DNA from: Tenacibaculum caenipelagi | GTDB lineage: Bacteria; Bacteroidota; Bacteroidia; Flavobacteriales; Flavobacteriaceae | Assembly (NCBI RefSeq): GCF_004363005.1 | Contig: NZ_SNYH01000006.1 | Coordinates: 124,001 to 188,000, forward strand | DNA: 64,000 bases | Direction: 5' to 3' | Part shown: piece after piece, positions 1 to 7,626 of the stretch | Numbering within the stretch: position 1 is the first letter of the stretch | How the letters are laid out: each line of letters starts with the position of its first letter | The notes under the pieces: generated by a model | Seen by the model: the letters and a program-made list of their open reading frames with translations, nothing else | The model's database searches: none | What the model was told of the DNA's origin: nothing | Made by a program: the position numbers and the translations under genes

Positions 1-573
1 AGGGTTTTTTATACATCTACCTTTATGCGCATTTAATGCTTGTCTTGTTCCGTATTCTTGTAAGCAATGTTCGCAAGTGGTTTGCTTTTTTTCCGCAATT
101 TCTTGCTCGATCTTGCTCAATTCTAGCACTTGTTTGCTTTCAATCTGCTCTAGCTGGCTTATACTTTGCTCTTTTCCGCTTTTAATTAGCTGGTATTTAA
201 CGACAAAAACACTAATTAGATTGAAACCTATAAATGCCGTAAATAGGCTTATAAAAACAAGTGTGAATAATTCGCTTTTACCATTAGAGTTAAAAACATT
301 AAATACTAAAAGCAGCATTATAGCATCCATTATAGCAATGATATAAGAGGTGTATTTTTTTATTTCGATAACTGATACTATTAATAAAGCTGTTGAAAGT
401 GCAGCTCCCATAACTCCTGAAGTTACAAAGCGTACTACAGTATTTGGAATTCTAGTTTCTAAAATTCCATTTAACAAAACGGATATTTTTAAAGAGTACC
501 CAAAAATATATAATAGAACGGCGATTGAAACCGCTCTTAAACTTGTCATTTTATCCTCTAATGTGTATTTCAT
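1..573 (-). CDS. Membrane protein with C-terminal zinc-finger motif (3' end cut by window edge)
   Basis: This open frame runs from an ATG at 573 (reverse strand) to the window edge without a stop, so at least 191 residues are present and the C-terminus is missing. About four hydrophobic helices fill the first 120 residues. A charged Gln/Glu/Lys-rich helix follows, probably coiled coil. The visible end carries a C-x2-C-x12-H-x4-C motif (CEHC ... HKGRC), which resembles a single treble-clef or C2H2-like zinc finger. It is the last visible gene of a reverse-strand run (genes at 3172, 1263, 949 and 573) in the integrated element. Function unknown. A membrane-tethered nucleic-acid or protein binding role is only a guess. 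A second in-frame ATG lies eight codons downstream. Confidence 0.7.
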   Translation of the reverse strand, partial: MKYTLEDKMTSLRAVSIAVLLYIFGYSLKISVLLNGILETRIPNTVVRFVTSGVMGAALSTALLIVSVIEIKKYTSYIIAIMDAIMLLLVFNVFNSNGKSELFTLVFISLFTAFIGFNLISVFVVKYQLIKSGKEQSISQLEQIESKQVLELSKIEQEIAEKKQTTCEHCLQEYGTRQALNAHKGRCIKNP

Positions 574-613
574 ACTTTGTAATAGTTTCTTATAATTTGT
601 TTTTGTAACTCTT

Positions 614-949
614 TTATTTAGCTTGGTCTATTAAGTGTATTGTGCTTTGTATGTTGAGCTTTTCAAATTCTGATTCAGACCATGAAATTTGATTGATACA
701 GATATTTTTTAACGCCCAAGCTTCATGATATTTAAGGGTCAGTTGTATTTTATTGTTTCTGTTAATTAAACTAAGTTTTTTCTTTAGCTCTCTTTTTTTG
801 GTTTCAAATTTGTCAGCTAGGACAACACCAATTGAAATAGCTATTTTTTGTTCTTCTCCAAATGAATTAAAAGGCAATTCATAAACTTTGTTTAAGAGAT
901 AGCTAATAGCTAATATTTGATCTACACTGAATTTTAATACTAGTTTCAT
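614..949 (-). CDS. Hypothetical protein, 111 aa
   Basis: A 111-residue, Lys/Leu/Ile-rich soluble protein with no motif I recognise. It starts two bases after the stop of the gene at 952-1263, so both are almost certainly on one transcript with the large gene at 1274-3172. The basic stretch KKRELKKKL near residue 55 suggests a helical region. No signal peptide or membrane segment is visible. It belongs to the integrated element that ends at the tRNA-Leu scar; function cannot be assigned. Confidence 0.6.
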   Translation of the reverse strand: MKLVLKFSVDQILAISYLLNKVYELPFNSFGEEQKIAISIGVVLADKFETKKRELKKKLSLINRNNKIQLTLKYHEAWALKNICINQISWSESEFEKLNIQSTIHLIDQAK

Positions 950-951
950 AA

Positions 952-1263
952 TTAAAGGCTTATACTCGTTATCAGTTGACCTGTAGTGTTGCTATAAAAG
1001 TTTACCTTGTTAGCTGCATTAGCATAAATAGACTCTTTGAATCTTCTATACATTGCGTTAACTAGTGTGTTTTCGTTTTTCCTGTTTTTGCTTAAATGGT
1101 TGTACCAAACAGGATTTACTTTTTTCCCGCCATTACTGTTAAGCTTTAAGTGACTAAACCCATTTTTTAAAAGGATCACCATTTTTAATTCACTACAATT
1201 CGGACATGTAATTTTATTGTTTGCACCGCAGCTGCATTTTTTTGATTGATTTTCTTGGTTCAT
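952..1263 (-). CDS. Small zinc-ribbon-like protein, 103 aa
   Basis: The N-terminus has two close cysteine pairs, C-x-C (CSC) at about residues 10-12 and CPNC at about 20-23. This is the layout of a small zinc ribbon. The rest is basic and Asn-rich. Such small zinc ribbons are common in nucleic-acid-binding accessory proteins of mobile elements, but nothing here fixes the role. The gene sits 10 bases after the 632-residue gene and 2 bases before the 111-residue gene, so it is the middle member of a tight operon. Confidence 0.6.
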   Translation of the reverse strand: MNQENQSKKCSCGANNKITCPNCSELKMVILLKNGFSHLKLNSNGGKKVNPVWYNHLSKNRKNENTLVNAMYRRFKESIYANAANKVNFYSNTTGQLITSISL

Positions 1264-1273
1264 GTTTTTGTGT

Positions 1274-3172
1274 TTATGCTAGATTTGTGTTTTGGTTTTT
1301 TATCATATTTGGTAATAAAATTAGATAGTCATGTGGTAAATTATCCTGTACGTAATTGAATAACTGCTCTAAATTATATTGACCTGATTCATATTTTTTA
1401 ATTGCATTTGTAAGCTTCTTTAGCTCAGCCGTTTTTTTCTTTTGCACTGCTGTTTTGCGTTTTCTTTCGTTAGCAGCTGCTTCAAGATTTTTCTTTTCTT
1501 CTTTTCTTTTCTCTAGGTATTTTAAATGAGATTTCCAAACAGAATGAAGTCCATAAAATCCTAATTCATTAGATTTTACACGGGTTTTGTCAAAATATGC
1601 GTAAGGGAATAAAGTCTTAACTTCTGTGTTTTTATCAAACCAATTTTTAGCAAATTTTAATTTCCAACGGTATTCTCTTAGTTTTTTGATAATGGTTTCC
1701 TTTTGAGTGATGTTTGAAAATAATTCTTCGTTAAGTTGGTTGATGGTTTTCTTCCATTCCCCCACATAAACTGTATGATTGCGCCAAATTTTAGCTGAAG
1801 ATTTTATAAAATCTTGGATTATGATTTGCTTAAATTCATCGTTACTAACTAAGGCATATTGCTCTATTTTTAGTAAATAATCGTAGCGTAACCCTTTGTA
1901 ATTATCAAATTCCCCTGCTGCTAATTTTTCTGCGAAAGTTTTTTGATTGATTAATTTGCTTAAAAAATTATCTGAGAGTTGATTTGTTTTGCGCCCTGTT
2001 TGTCTTTTTTCAGTTAAAAAGTTTGGTAGATTTATTTTTTCGCCGCCCTCTAGTGAAATTTTTTTATTTATCCCTTTGGTGTTCTCGTAGCCGTCCGCAG
2101 GACATACGTTGTTGCTTTCGTTTTCTTCCAGCATCGAACCGCATTTGTTTAGGCTTGTGCTTTTTGCACAGCCTTTTCTTTTCTTTTCTTTTAATACTGA
2201 GTAATTACATTCACTATTATCATGTAAAAAATTCCTGCCAACATGGTTAACTTGTTGATTTGTAGGTTTTTGAGATTTTGGATAAAAACCGTCTAAAATT
2301 TCTAATATCTGGGCATTAAAATTTACAGAAATAGGTTTGTTTTGGTTTATCATTAAATAGTTTATCAAAACCCCAGCCTCACGAAGCCTTTTAATGTGGT
2401 TTTGCGCTGTTTTTTTACAAATATCAAGCCTAGGTATATCAGCAATTTTATGTGTAGCTAATTTCCTGTGATCTATCTTTAATTTTGGAAGAGCATTTTT
2501 TAATACGCTGGTTGGTCTATTCATTTCCATTAAGTAGGCATTACGTGTCTTTAACTGAGACACGTAAAAACCTACCAAAACATGAAATACCAATTCACTA
2601 GCATACTTAATTTTTTGGATTCTCTTTTTTGGAATTATTGCGTTTTGCTCATTAGCTTCAATTACTAATTCGTTATAGTCTCTAACAAATTTGCTTTTAT
2701 TTGTTCTCTCAAAGTTTGTTTTGCGTTTTTTTTCCGCATCATTAAGGCTATAATGACTTTTTACTACAGAATTATTGTAGTTTCTTATTAGCTTATTTTC
2801 TTCGTCTGCTTTTTTGTTGTACTGGTAAACAAAACTTCTATAGTTATCCATTGTAGCCTTTATAGCGTTACGATCTAAATAAGGGTAATTTATATATGAG
2901 TAATACTTAGTTACTTCTGTCTCTGTTCCTTTTTTTAGTAGGTAGTAGCCATGTGTAGTATTAAATTCTTCTACCTCTTTGTTGTATTGTAAGTTTGTTA
3001 GTTTTCTTCTATAGGCGCTATCATTAAAATTTTTGATAGCTGCTTGAATTATGGGGTTAAGGGAGGTGCTTTTTAAAAAGCTTTTAACCTCTTGGTTATA
3101 TATCCCAATTTCGGTTAAACTTTTTGCGCTTTTTTGCGCAATGTTTGCGTTTTTATTAATACTTTTGTTCAT
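1274..3172 (-). CDS. Large element-encoded protein with winged-helix-like region, 632 aa
   Basis: A basic, Lys/Asn-rich protein of 632 residues. Residues about 220-290 read like a helix-turn-helix or winged-helix unit: a phrase ending DICKKTAQNHIKRLREAGVL followed by a beta-like stretch, typical of MarR/Rep-like DNA-binding folds in which a spacer helix precedes the recognition helix. The C-terminal third is strongly charged and probably coiled coil (KEEKKNLEAAANERKRK region). No tyrosine-recombinase, relaxase or ATPase motif is visible. In Bacteroidetes islands, a protein of this kind often stands near replication or mobilisation functions, so a replication-initiator-like role is possible but unproven. 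It heads the operon 3172 to <1. Confidence 0.6.
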   Translation of the reverse strand: MNKSINKNANIAQKSAKSLTEIGIYNQEVKSFLKSTSLNPIIQAAIKNFNDSAYRRKLTNLQYNKEVEEFNTTHGYYLLKKGTETEVTKYYSYINYPYLDRNAIKATMDNYRSFVYQYNKKADEENKLIRNYNNSVVKSHYSLNDAEKKRKTNFERTNKSKFVRDYNELVIEANEQNAIIPKKRIQKIKYASELVFHVLVGFYVSQLKTRNAYLMEMNRPTSVLKNALPKLKIDHRKLATHKIADIPRLDICKKTAQNHIKRLREAGVLINYLMINQNKPISVNFNAQILEILDGFYPKSQKPTNQQVNHVGRNFLHDNSECNYSVLKEKKRKGCAKSTSLNKCGSMLEENESNNVCPADGYENTKGINKKISLEGGEKINLPNFLTEKRQTGRKTNQLSDNFLSKLINQKTFAEKLAAGEFDNYKGLRYDYLLKIEQYALVSNDEFKQIIIQDFIKSSAKIWRNHTVYVGEWKKTINQLNEELFSNITQKETIIKKLREYRWKLKFAKNWFDKNTEVKTLFPYAYFDKTRVKSNELGFYGLHSVWKSHLKYLEKRKEEKKNLEAAANERKRKTAVQKKKTAELKKLTNAIKKYESGQYNLEQLFNYVQDNLPHDYLILLPNMIKNQNTNLA

Positions 3173-3284
3173 AGGAATTTTATGTTATATATCACATTCT
3201 TTGTCGGTCTGTGTTTTGATAGCGTATATTTATCCTTTTGGTAGGGAAGTGGTAGAGGGCTCAATTTCTAACCACTTTCTTTTT

Positions 3285-3605
3285 TTAGGATGCTTTGTTT
3301 ATTTCGATATTTCCAATCACTTTACAATTTGCTGCTTTCCCCATTAGAAATTCGTTTAGTTTATCTTTAAGATCAGTATAATTAAATTTCATTGGATTTG
3401 CGCTAGTTTTAAACTGTTCTAAATGCTTTAAAAAATCATTAAAAAACTCGTTTCTACATGTAATTAATGAGGTAAAATGATCGTTAGGTAAGTGATTGCC
3501 TTTTTCTTTTACGTAAAAAACTTGTAGCTTTTCAGAAAAGAAAACTTGAATATTGTTTTGCATTTTTACTATACAATTTTGTGGTGATTTTTGACCTTTT
3601 TTCAT
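3285..3605 (-). CDS. Hypothetical protein, 106 aa
   Basis: A 106-residue protein of unknown family. Its middle part (VFFSEKLQVFYVKEKGNHLP) looks like a small beta sheet and its second half is alpha helical. The sequence resembles PUR-alpha-like or DUF3276-like small nucleic-acid-binding proteins of Bacteroidetes only in general character, so I do not assign it. It lies upstream of the 632-residue gene on the same strand, 112 bases away, and downstream of a structured non-coding stretch (3620-3845). Confidence 0.5.
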   Translation of the reverse strand: MKKGQKSPQNCIVKMQNNIQVFFSEKLQVFYVKEKGNHLPNDHFTSLITCRNEFFNDFLKHLEQFKTSANPMKFNYTDLKDKLNEFLMGKAANCKVIGNIEINKAS

Positions 3606-3619
3606 TTTTTTAATATTTA

Positions 3620-3850
3620 AAGGCAGAAAAGGAAACCTTATTTCTTGTTGGGAACATAATACCGTTAAACCAAAACAAAAAACCTGTATTACAGGGGTGA
3701 ACGTGAATGACTTGGAAAACTTAATACTTTAAGGTTTTCATTTTCTGCCGAGTTTGCTAAAGAACTTTTTAAAGTAAGTAACTCACAACTGATTTAAAAA
3801 AGGTCAAAATTTAAACGTCGTATGGTACTGCGTTGTGAGTTACTGTATGA
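3620..3850. other. Structured non-coding stretch with nested inverted repeats
   Basis: No convincing gene lies between 3606 and 3879. Two inverted-repeat systems are visible. AGTAACTCACAAC (3777-3789) is perfectly complementary to 3832-3844, with a 42-base loop. An outer, imperfect pair joins 3622-3639 (GGCAGAAAAGGAAACCTT) to 3731-3749. A small hairpin CCTGTA-AT-TACAGG lies near 3682-3695. This could be an origin of transfer, a replication origin, a structured RNA or an attenuator. The sequence alone cannot decide. Confidence 0.5.
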
Positions 3851-3879
3851 TAAGTTTCTACTTATCCCTTTGGTTTTGT

Positions 3880-4146
3880 TTATAAATTAGCTTTTGCTAA
3901 TTGACCTTTATGTTTTTTTTCTAATCTTTTAAGTCTTTTCCTAACCGATGCATTATGATCTCTTTTTAATTTTTGATATAATGCCTCTTCTGTTAACTCA
4001 AAAGGCAGTTGTATTTTTTTGCTTTTTTTCGGTTTTTCAGGTTGAATCTTTTTTGTAGTGATAACAGACAAAAACAACTCTCTTTCGGCTTCAGTTAAGT
4101 TGCCGAAGTGCTGCATTACTGTTGTTAAGTTACTTTGTGTATTCAC
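3880..4146 (-). CDS. Small basic hypothetical protein, 88 aa
   Basis: An 88-residue, very basic protein with a helical N-terminal half and a Lys/Arg-rich C-terminus (VRKRLKRLEKKHKG). The charge suggests nucleic-acid binding. It is transcribed divergently from the XRE repressor gene at 4281, and the shared 134-base promoter region carries repressor-like operators, so the repressor probably controls it. Family not recognised. Confidence 0.55.
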   Translation of the reverse strand: MNTQSNLTTVMQHFGNLTEAERELFLSVITTKKIQPEKPKKSKKIQLPFELTEEALYQKLKRDHNASVRKRLKRLEKKHKGQLAKANL

Positions 4147-4220
4147 TACCTTTTAATTTTGACCTGTTTTATAGTAAATCTTACCTTATTTACTATATTT
4201 GTTACGTAATAACAACACAA

Positions 4221-4262
4221 ATTACGCAATATTATTTCATATATGCAAAAATATTTCGTATT
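4221..4262. promoter_or_regulatory. Two overlapping 9-N5-9 operator-like sites upstream of the XRE gene
   Basis: The site at 4240-4262 reads TATATGCAA-N5-TTTCGTATT. It closely matches a perfect palindrome at 5761-5783 (AATACGCAA-N5-TTGCGTATT) in the same element. A weaker copy, ATTACGCAA-N5-TTTCATATA, starts 19 bases upstream at 4221. A separate palindrome, TTGTTA-N5-TAACAA, covers 4199-4215. The paired sites sit 18 bases before the XRE start codon, the usual place for an autorepressor operator. Confidence 0.55.
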
Positions 4263-4280
4263 TTTAGTTAAAATATTGTA

Positions 4281-4622
4281 ATGAGGATAAAGGAATTAAG
4301 AAAAAAGCACAAGGAAACGCAATCATTTCTAGCTGATTTGCTAGATGTTAGCCTCCGTACTATTCAGAATTACGAAAATGGAAGTGTAACAATACCTAAC
4401 AATAAATTAAAAGTCCTAGCTGAACACTATAACATAACAGTTTCGGAAATTTTTCTTCAAAAGGAAGATCATCAAATTAATTTAGATGAAATAGACGCTA
4501 ATGTACTAGCAAACCATGTAGTAGAAAACTGGGATAGATTAATGCAAAACAACCTATTTTCGGCAAACTTTAAAGCCAAAGCTGGGGAATGGGCTTTAAA
4601 AGTTAGGAAGTCTTTAGATTAG
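4281..4622 (+). CDS. XRE-family helix-turn-helix repressor, 113 aa
   Basis: Residues 1-55 form a classical XRE/Cro-CI helix-turn-helix: KELRKKHKETQSFLADLLDVS as the first helices, then the recognition helix region SLRTIQNYENGS and a third helix NKLKVLAEHYNIT. The rest (about 55 residues) is an acidic then helical tail without a known domain. It is the only forward gene in the left part of the integrated element, and divergent from the 88-residue gene. It probably controls itself and the lipoprotein operon through the 9-N5-9 palindromes at 4221-4262 and 5761-5783. A lysogeny-type switch of the element is a reasonable inference. Confidence 0.85.
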   Translation: MRIKELRKKHKETQSFLADLLDVSLRTIQNYENGSVTIPNNKLKVLAEHYNITVSEIFLQKEDHQINLDEIDANVLANHVVENWDRLMQNNLFSANFKAKAGEWALKVRKSLD

Positions 4623-4630
4623 CCCCACTA

Positions 4631-4828
4631 TTAACATAGGGCGTATTGAGAAAAAATATTTTCAACTGTCCTAACATCTATGCTCTTGATTTCATTTTTA
4701 AATTTGTTCTCCACTTCTTCAGCTTCTCTTTCTAAATCAATTATTAAATTTGTGTGGTTCTCTTTTATTTTATCAGAGATTAAATTTGAATTTTCAAATT
4801 TATCTTTATAGCTTTTTTTCTTACTCAT
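4631..4828 (-). CDS. Small hypothetical protein, about 65 aa
   Basis: The longer reading starts at 4840, but an ATG at 4828 overlaps the stop of the upstream membrane-protein gene by eight bases (ATGAGTAA), so I prefer that start. It predicts translational coupling. The protein is short, charged and helical (DLEREAEEVENKFKNEIK). It has no recognisable domain. It is the third gene of the lipoprotein/membrane/coiled-coil operon (5589 to 4631) and its end lies only eight bases from the convergent XRE gene. Confidence 0.55.
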   Translation of the reverse strand: MSKKKSYKDKFENSNLISDKIKENHTNLIIDLEREAEEVENKFKNEIKSIDVRTVENIFSQYALC

Positions 4829-5495
4829 TATCCAAAGCATTTTTTAACAGTTTAACAGACTTCTTATGGTAAGCGTCTTTTTTCTCATCTTTTATCATAT
4901 CTTCTTCTATTGCATCTTCTAAAATAAAATCGAAAAGTCCTTTTATAATTTTTTGAAGTTTTTCTTCAGATTTTAAAATTGCTTTTTGAAACAATAACAG
5001 AAAATTTCCTGATAGTACAGAAAGAAATAACATACTTAACCAATAATAATATGGGGGGAAATCGGGGGTTCCAAATATATATTTTTCTTCAATAAATAAG
5101 TTAACCATAAAATAGCAAGCAACATACAAAAACATATTAGCTGCTAAATTAAAAGAAGATTTCATTTCATGTGATAACTTCGATGCTGCCAACTTTATTA
5201 ATAGAGCTGAACACAAAAGAGCTATATTGATACCTAAAGCGTTTAAAAAGGAGGACATAAAAGTATAACCTAATATGCCCTTCATATTTTTTACATTAAA
5301 AATAACATGTGTAAATCTAGCAGTAGTTCCAAAGAATACTAATAAAGTAATATATATGCTATTCTTGGCTGTCAGGTATGCCGTTACAGTTTCGGTCGTT
5401 TTGCGGACAATCCTTTTCAGGATCAATTTCAGGTTCTTCGAGTTGTATTTTAGACTGCTTTTCATTTTCAATTTCTTTTTCAATTTCTTTTTCAA
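4821..5495 (-). CDS. Multi-pass membrane protein, start uncertain
   Basis: The frame contains four to five hydrophobic segments (starting ITLLVFFGT, IALLCSALLI, FLYVACYFMV and WLSMLFLSVL) followed by an acidic, helical cytoplasmic tail of about 60 residues. No family recognised. The first 45 codons overlap, in another frame, the end of the lipoprotein gene (5359-5589). That N-terminus is Lys-rich in a way that mirrors the lipoprotein's Glu/Lys codons. The real start may therefore be a non-ATG codon near 5365 (CTG or ATA), or else there is a long real overlap. The gene is followed by the coupled small ORF at 4828. Confidence 0.55.
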   Translation of the reverse strand: MKKKLKKKLKMKSSLKYNSKNLKLILKRIVRKTTETVTAYLTAKNSIYITLLVFFGTTARFTHVIFNVKNMKGILGYTFMSSFLNALGINIALLCSALLIKLAASKLSHEMKSSFNLAANMFLYVACYFMVNLFIEEKYIFGTPDFPPYYYWLSMLFLSVLSGNFLLLFQKAILKSEEKLQKIIKGLFDFILEDAIEEDMIKDEKKDAYHKKSVKLLKNALDNE

Positions 5496-5589
5496 TTTTA
5501 TTACCTGGTTCTATTAGATTATCCATATCGTTTGTACAGGCAATTGCGAATGTTGCTATTAATGCAACTACTAATGTTTTTTTTTTCAT
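5359..5589 (-). CDS. Small lipoprotein, 76 aa
   Basis: The N-terminus is a lipoprotein signal: a Lys-rich start, a hydrophobic core and a lipobox ending FAIAC, with the lipidated Cys at about residue 18. The mature part is acidic, with an (EKEIEKEIE)-type helical repeat. It ends in a Cys-containing tail rich in Asp and Asn (DCPQNDRNCNGIPDSQE) that resembles a calcium-binding thrombospondin-type-3-like or EF-hand-like loop. First gene of the operon 5589-4631, probably under the operator at 5761-5783. Function unknown. Confidence 0.65.
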   Translation of the reverse strand: MKKKTLVVALIATFAIACTNDMDNLIEPGNKIEKEIEKEIENEKQSKIQLEEPEIDPEKDCPQNDRNCNGIPDSQE

Positions 5590-5655
5590 TTTAATTGTTT
5601 TATGATTTTAATTTAAAGTAGTAAAAATACTTCTTAAATCTAAAATTCATAAAGC

Positions 5656-5685
5656 GCAACTTAACGCAACTTAACATAACTTAAC
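5656..5685. repeat. Three tandem 10-base repeats upstream of the lipoprotein operon
   Basis: GCAACTTAAC occurs twice in tandem (5656-5665, 5666-5675), followed by ATAACTTAAC (5676-5685). The exact ten-base period places each copy on the same face of the DNA helix, as expected for cooperative binding by a regulator. They lie 67 to 96 bases upstream of the lipoprotein start codon (5589, reverse strand). The rest of the 5590-5974 gap is AT-rich and holds no gene I can support. Confidence 0.5.
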
Positions 5686-5760
5686 AAGCTATGTGTTTTA
5701 CAAACAATACTAGCTTTTTCTAATTTAAGAATTCGATAAACAAAGCTAATATAATTTCGT

Positions 5761-5783
5761 AATACGCAAAATAGTTGCGTATT
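5761..5783. promoter_or_regulatory. Perfect 9-N5-9 palindrome, candidate XRE operator
   Basis: AATACGCAA-N5-TTGCGTATT is a perfect inverted repeat. The same half-sites with one or two changes lie directly upstream of the XRE repressor gene (4240-4262). It lies about 170 bases upstream of the lipoprotein start and downstream of the LuxR-type gene's stop. The simplest reading is that one repressor controls both promoters. Confidence 0.5.
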
Positions 5784-5974
5784 TATTTTTTGAGTTTAAA
5801 AAAAACTTTTTAGTAATTTATCTTTTTCAAAACTATATATATTTTTCAAAAAAAAAATAACCAAAATAGCCTGTAAATAAAAATAAGCATGCCTAAAAGC
5901 TATATAGCTACAATACAGTTATTTATGTTTTCTTATCGGCATACCGATATTAAATTTCGGCATATTGATTGCTG

Positions 5975-6874
5975 TTAAATATTGTTGTACATATCATCTA
6001 TGTATGATAACAACCCATTTTTTGTTTTATCCTCTAGTCTTAGAGCTTTATAAATGTTTGCGGTATGTGTAGTAAATGTAGATGTAGAAATATTCAGTTT
6101 TTTTGCTAGCTCAGTATATGGAATATTTGGGTTTTCGTAAATAACTAAAAGAATTTGTTGTTGTCTTTTTGTAAGATCAGTATTCAAATAATATTCCAGA
6201 GTTTTATTGTCAGAGTTTTTATAATTTAACCTAAAAAAAAAGAAAAAAGAAAAAGATAAATAACCAATATTATAAGCTATTCTTTCAGCTGGTTGGTTGT
6301 CTTCAAAAATAATTAAAATTACAGGAAATGAAAGCAGACTAATCATACCGATTAATCCTGTAAATACCTTTGTTTTTTTATATTTATTCCACTCCCTATA
6401 TTTTGATTTAATTAACCATTTTGAAAATTTAAAAAACCAATAAAAGGCTATGCCTATAGGATAAACAAAAAAAATTAACCTACACAATGATAGGTTATTT
6501 GTAATTGAATATAAAGAAACAAAAGCTACAATATACCAAACACCAAAACCGAGAATAATAGCTTTTACAAAGCTTTGGTTAAAAATTTTTAACCCATGTT
6601 CTGTATGAATGAAATAAAAAGAATAACAGGAGGCTATAATACCAATAGCAAAGGTTATGTAATATTGAGAGCGTATATCTGCTATAAAATTACTATCAGG
6701 TATTAAACCATTAGAAAAATTATAAACAAGACACAATGTAGAAATTGTAAAAAATTTCAAATCGAAATTCTTTTTTTCTGATCTATTTAAAAAGAAAAAA
6801 GAAAGTATTATTAAGCACACAATTTGCACTATAATAAAAACAAATGTAATAGGATGTAGTTTTGTACCAAACAT
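5975..6874 (-). CDS. Multi-pass membrane protein with C-terminal LuxR-type HTH, 299 aa
   Basis: Residues 1-220 contain about seven hydrophobic helices, so this is a polytopic membrane domain. Residues about 235-295 form a LuxR/FixJ-type DNA-binding domain: LTKRQQQILLVIYENPNIPY, then TELAKKLNISTSTFTTHTAN as the helix-turn-helix. Membrane receptors fused directly to an HTH are known in Bacteroidetes, usually with an extracellular 7TMR-DISM domain. Here no such domain is visible. The start codon overlaps the acetyltransferase stop by one base, so the two are translationally linked. This suggests that it senses a small signal and regulates transcription from the membrane. Confidence 0.75.
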   Translation of the reverse strand: MFGTKLHPITFVFIIVQIVCLIILSFFFLNRSEKKNFDLKFFTISTLCLVYNFSNGLIPDSNFIADIRSQYYITFAIGIIASCYSFYFIHTEHGLKIFNQSFVKAIILGFGVWYIVAFVSLYSITNNLSLCRLIFFVYPIGIAFYWFFKFSKWLIKSKYREWNKYKKTKVFTGLIGMISLLSFPVILIIFEDNQPAERIAYNIGYLSFSFFFFFRLNYKNSDNKTLEYYLNTDLTKRQQQILLVIYENPNIPYTELAKKLNISTSTFTTHTANIYKALRLEDKTKNGLLSYIDDMYNNI

Positions 6875-7458
6875 TATAACTTTTTTTTCATTATATAAAG
6901 TGTGATTTCTAATTCACTATGAACGTTAACTACTTCAAAACCTAATTTCTCGTACAAAGGAATGTTCCTTTCGTTTGAGGTTTCCAAATAAACAATTTTA
7001 TACTCTTCATAATAATTAATTGTTTCGCTGATTAATTTAGTTCCAATGCCATTTCCTTGATACTTGCTAAGTACTCCTACATAGTAAAGGTGCAAAAATG
7101 GTTCTTTAGGATGATTCTGATTAATAGCTTTTTCCCGTTGTAACACATTCCTAACATTTTTAACACCAAGCACGTTAAAAAATAGATTGATATTCCAGAG
7201 AATAAATTGAAGCTTTACAAACAATGATTTTCTTTTTTTCTCGTTTGTTAATAGCATAATACAAGCCTTTTCATCATCCGACAGAAAAACATCACCATTG
7301 TGGTAAGCATTTAAAAAAAAGAATTTCATTAAAAGATTAATTCTTTTTAATTGATTCCTTCCTTTACGAGTTACATTTATTATTGATTTATTGGTTTTGA
7401 AAGAATCAGTTAAAATGGTTGTAATTAGTTTAGTGTCTTTTAAAGTAGCTTTTCTCAT
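6874..7458 (-). CDS. GNAT-family N-acetyltransferase, 194 aa
   Basis: The acetyl-CoA-binding motif A is clear in the C-terminal half: YYVGVLSKYQGNGIGTKLI, followed by LETSNERNIPLYEKLGFEVV, the usual motif B. The N-terminal start RKATLKDTKLITTIL is also typical. The substrate cannot be read from sequence; relatives acetylate small amines, aminoglycosides or protein N-termini. It is the first gene of a two-gene operon with the membrane LuxR-type regulator and is the last gene before the tRNA-Leu attachment scar. Confidence 0.85.
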   Translation of the reverse strand: MRKATLKDTKLITTILTDSFKTNKSIINVTRKGRNQLKRINLLMKFFFLNAYHNGDVFLSDDEKACIMLLTNEKKRKSLFVKLQFILWNINLFFNVLGVKNVRNVLQREKAINQNHPKEPFLHLYYVGVLSKYQGNGIGTKLISETINYYEEYKIVYLETSNERNIPLYEKLGFEVVNVHSELEITLYIMKKKL

Positions 7459-7626
7459 TTGGTTTAATTGAAGGGCTGCAAATCTAGGTAATTTCTTTAT
7501 ATTAATAAAACTTAAAAAAGTCGCCCAAACTCAAAAAATATAATTAATTTTGAGGTGTGAGCTAGTGTGTTTACTTTGTTGAATCACGCTAGGAATCTAG
7601 GCAAAACAGCAAATTCTTTTTTAGGA

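Noticed and set aside
77..595. Two forward open frames of 89 and 81 codons
   Set aside because: They are opposite-strand shadows of the reverse membrane protein gene at 1-573, whose hydrophobic helices and zinc motif are much more protein-like.
1984..2250. Forward open frame of 88 codons inside the 632-residue gene
   Set aside because: Lies entirely within a better gene; Phe/Cys/Ser-rich composition is typical of antisense translation of Lys/Glu-rich coding sequence.
3051..3347. Forward open frame of 98 codons, hydrophobic
   Set aside because: Overlaps the reverse genes at both ends and has no family resemblance; likely chance hydrophobicity from antisense reading.
5275..5605. Two overlapping forward frames opposite the lipoprotein gene
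   Set aside because: Both are Phe/Ser-rich antisense readings of Glu/Lys codons. The reverse lipoprotein has a clear signal and lipobox.
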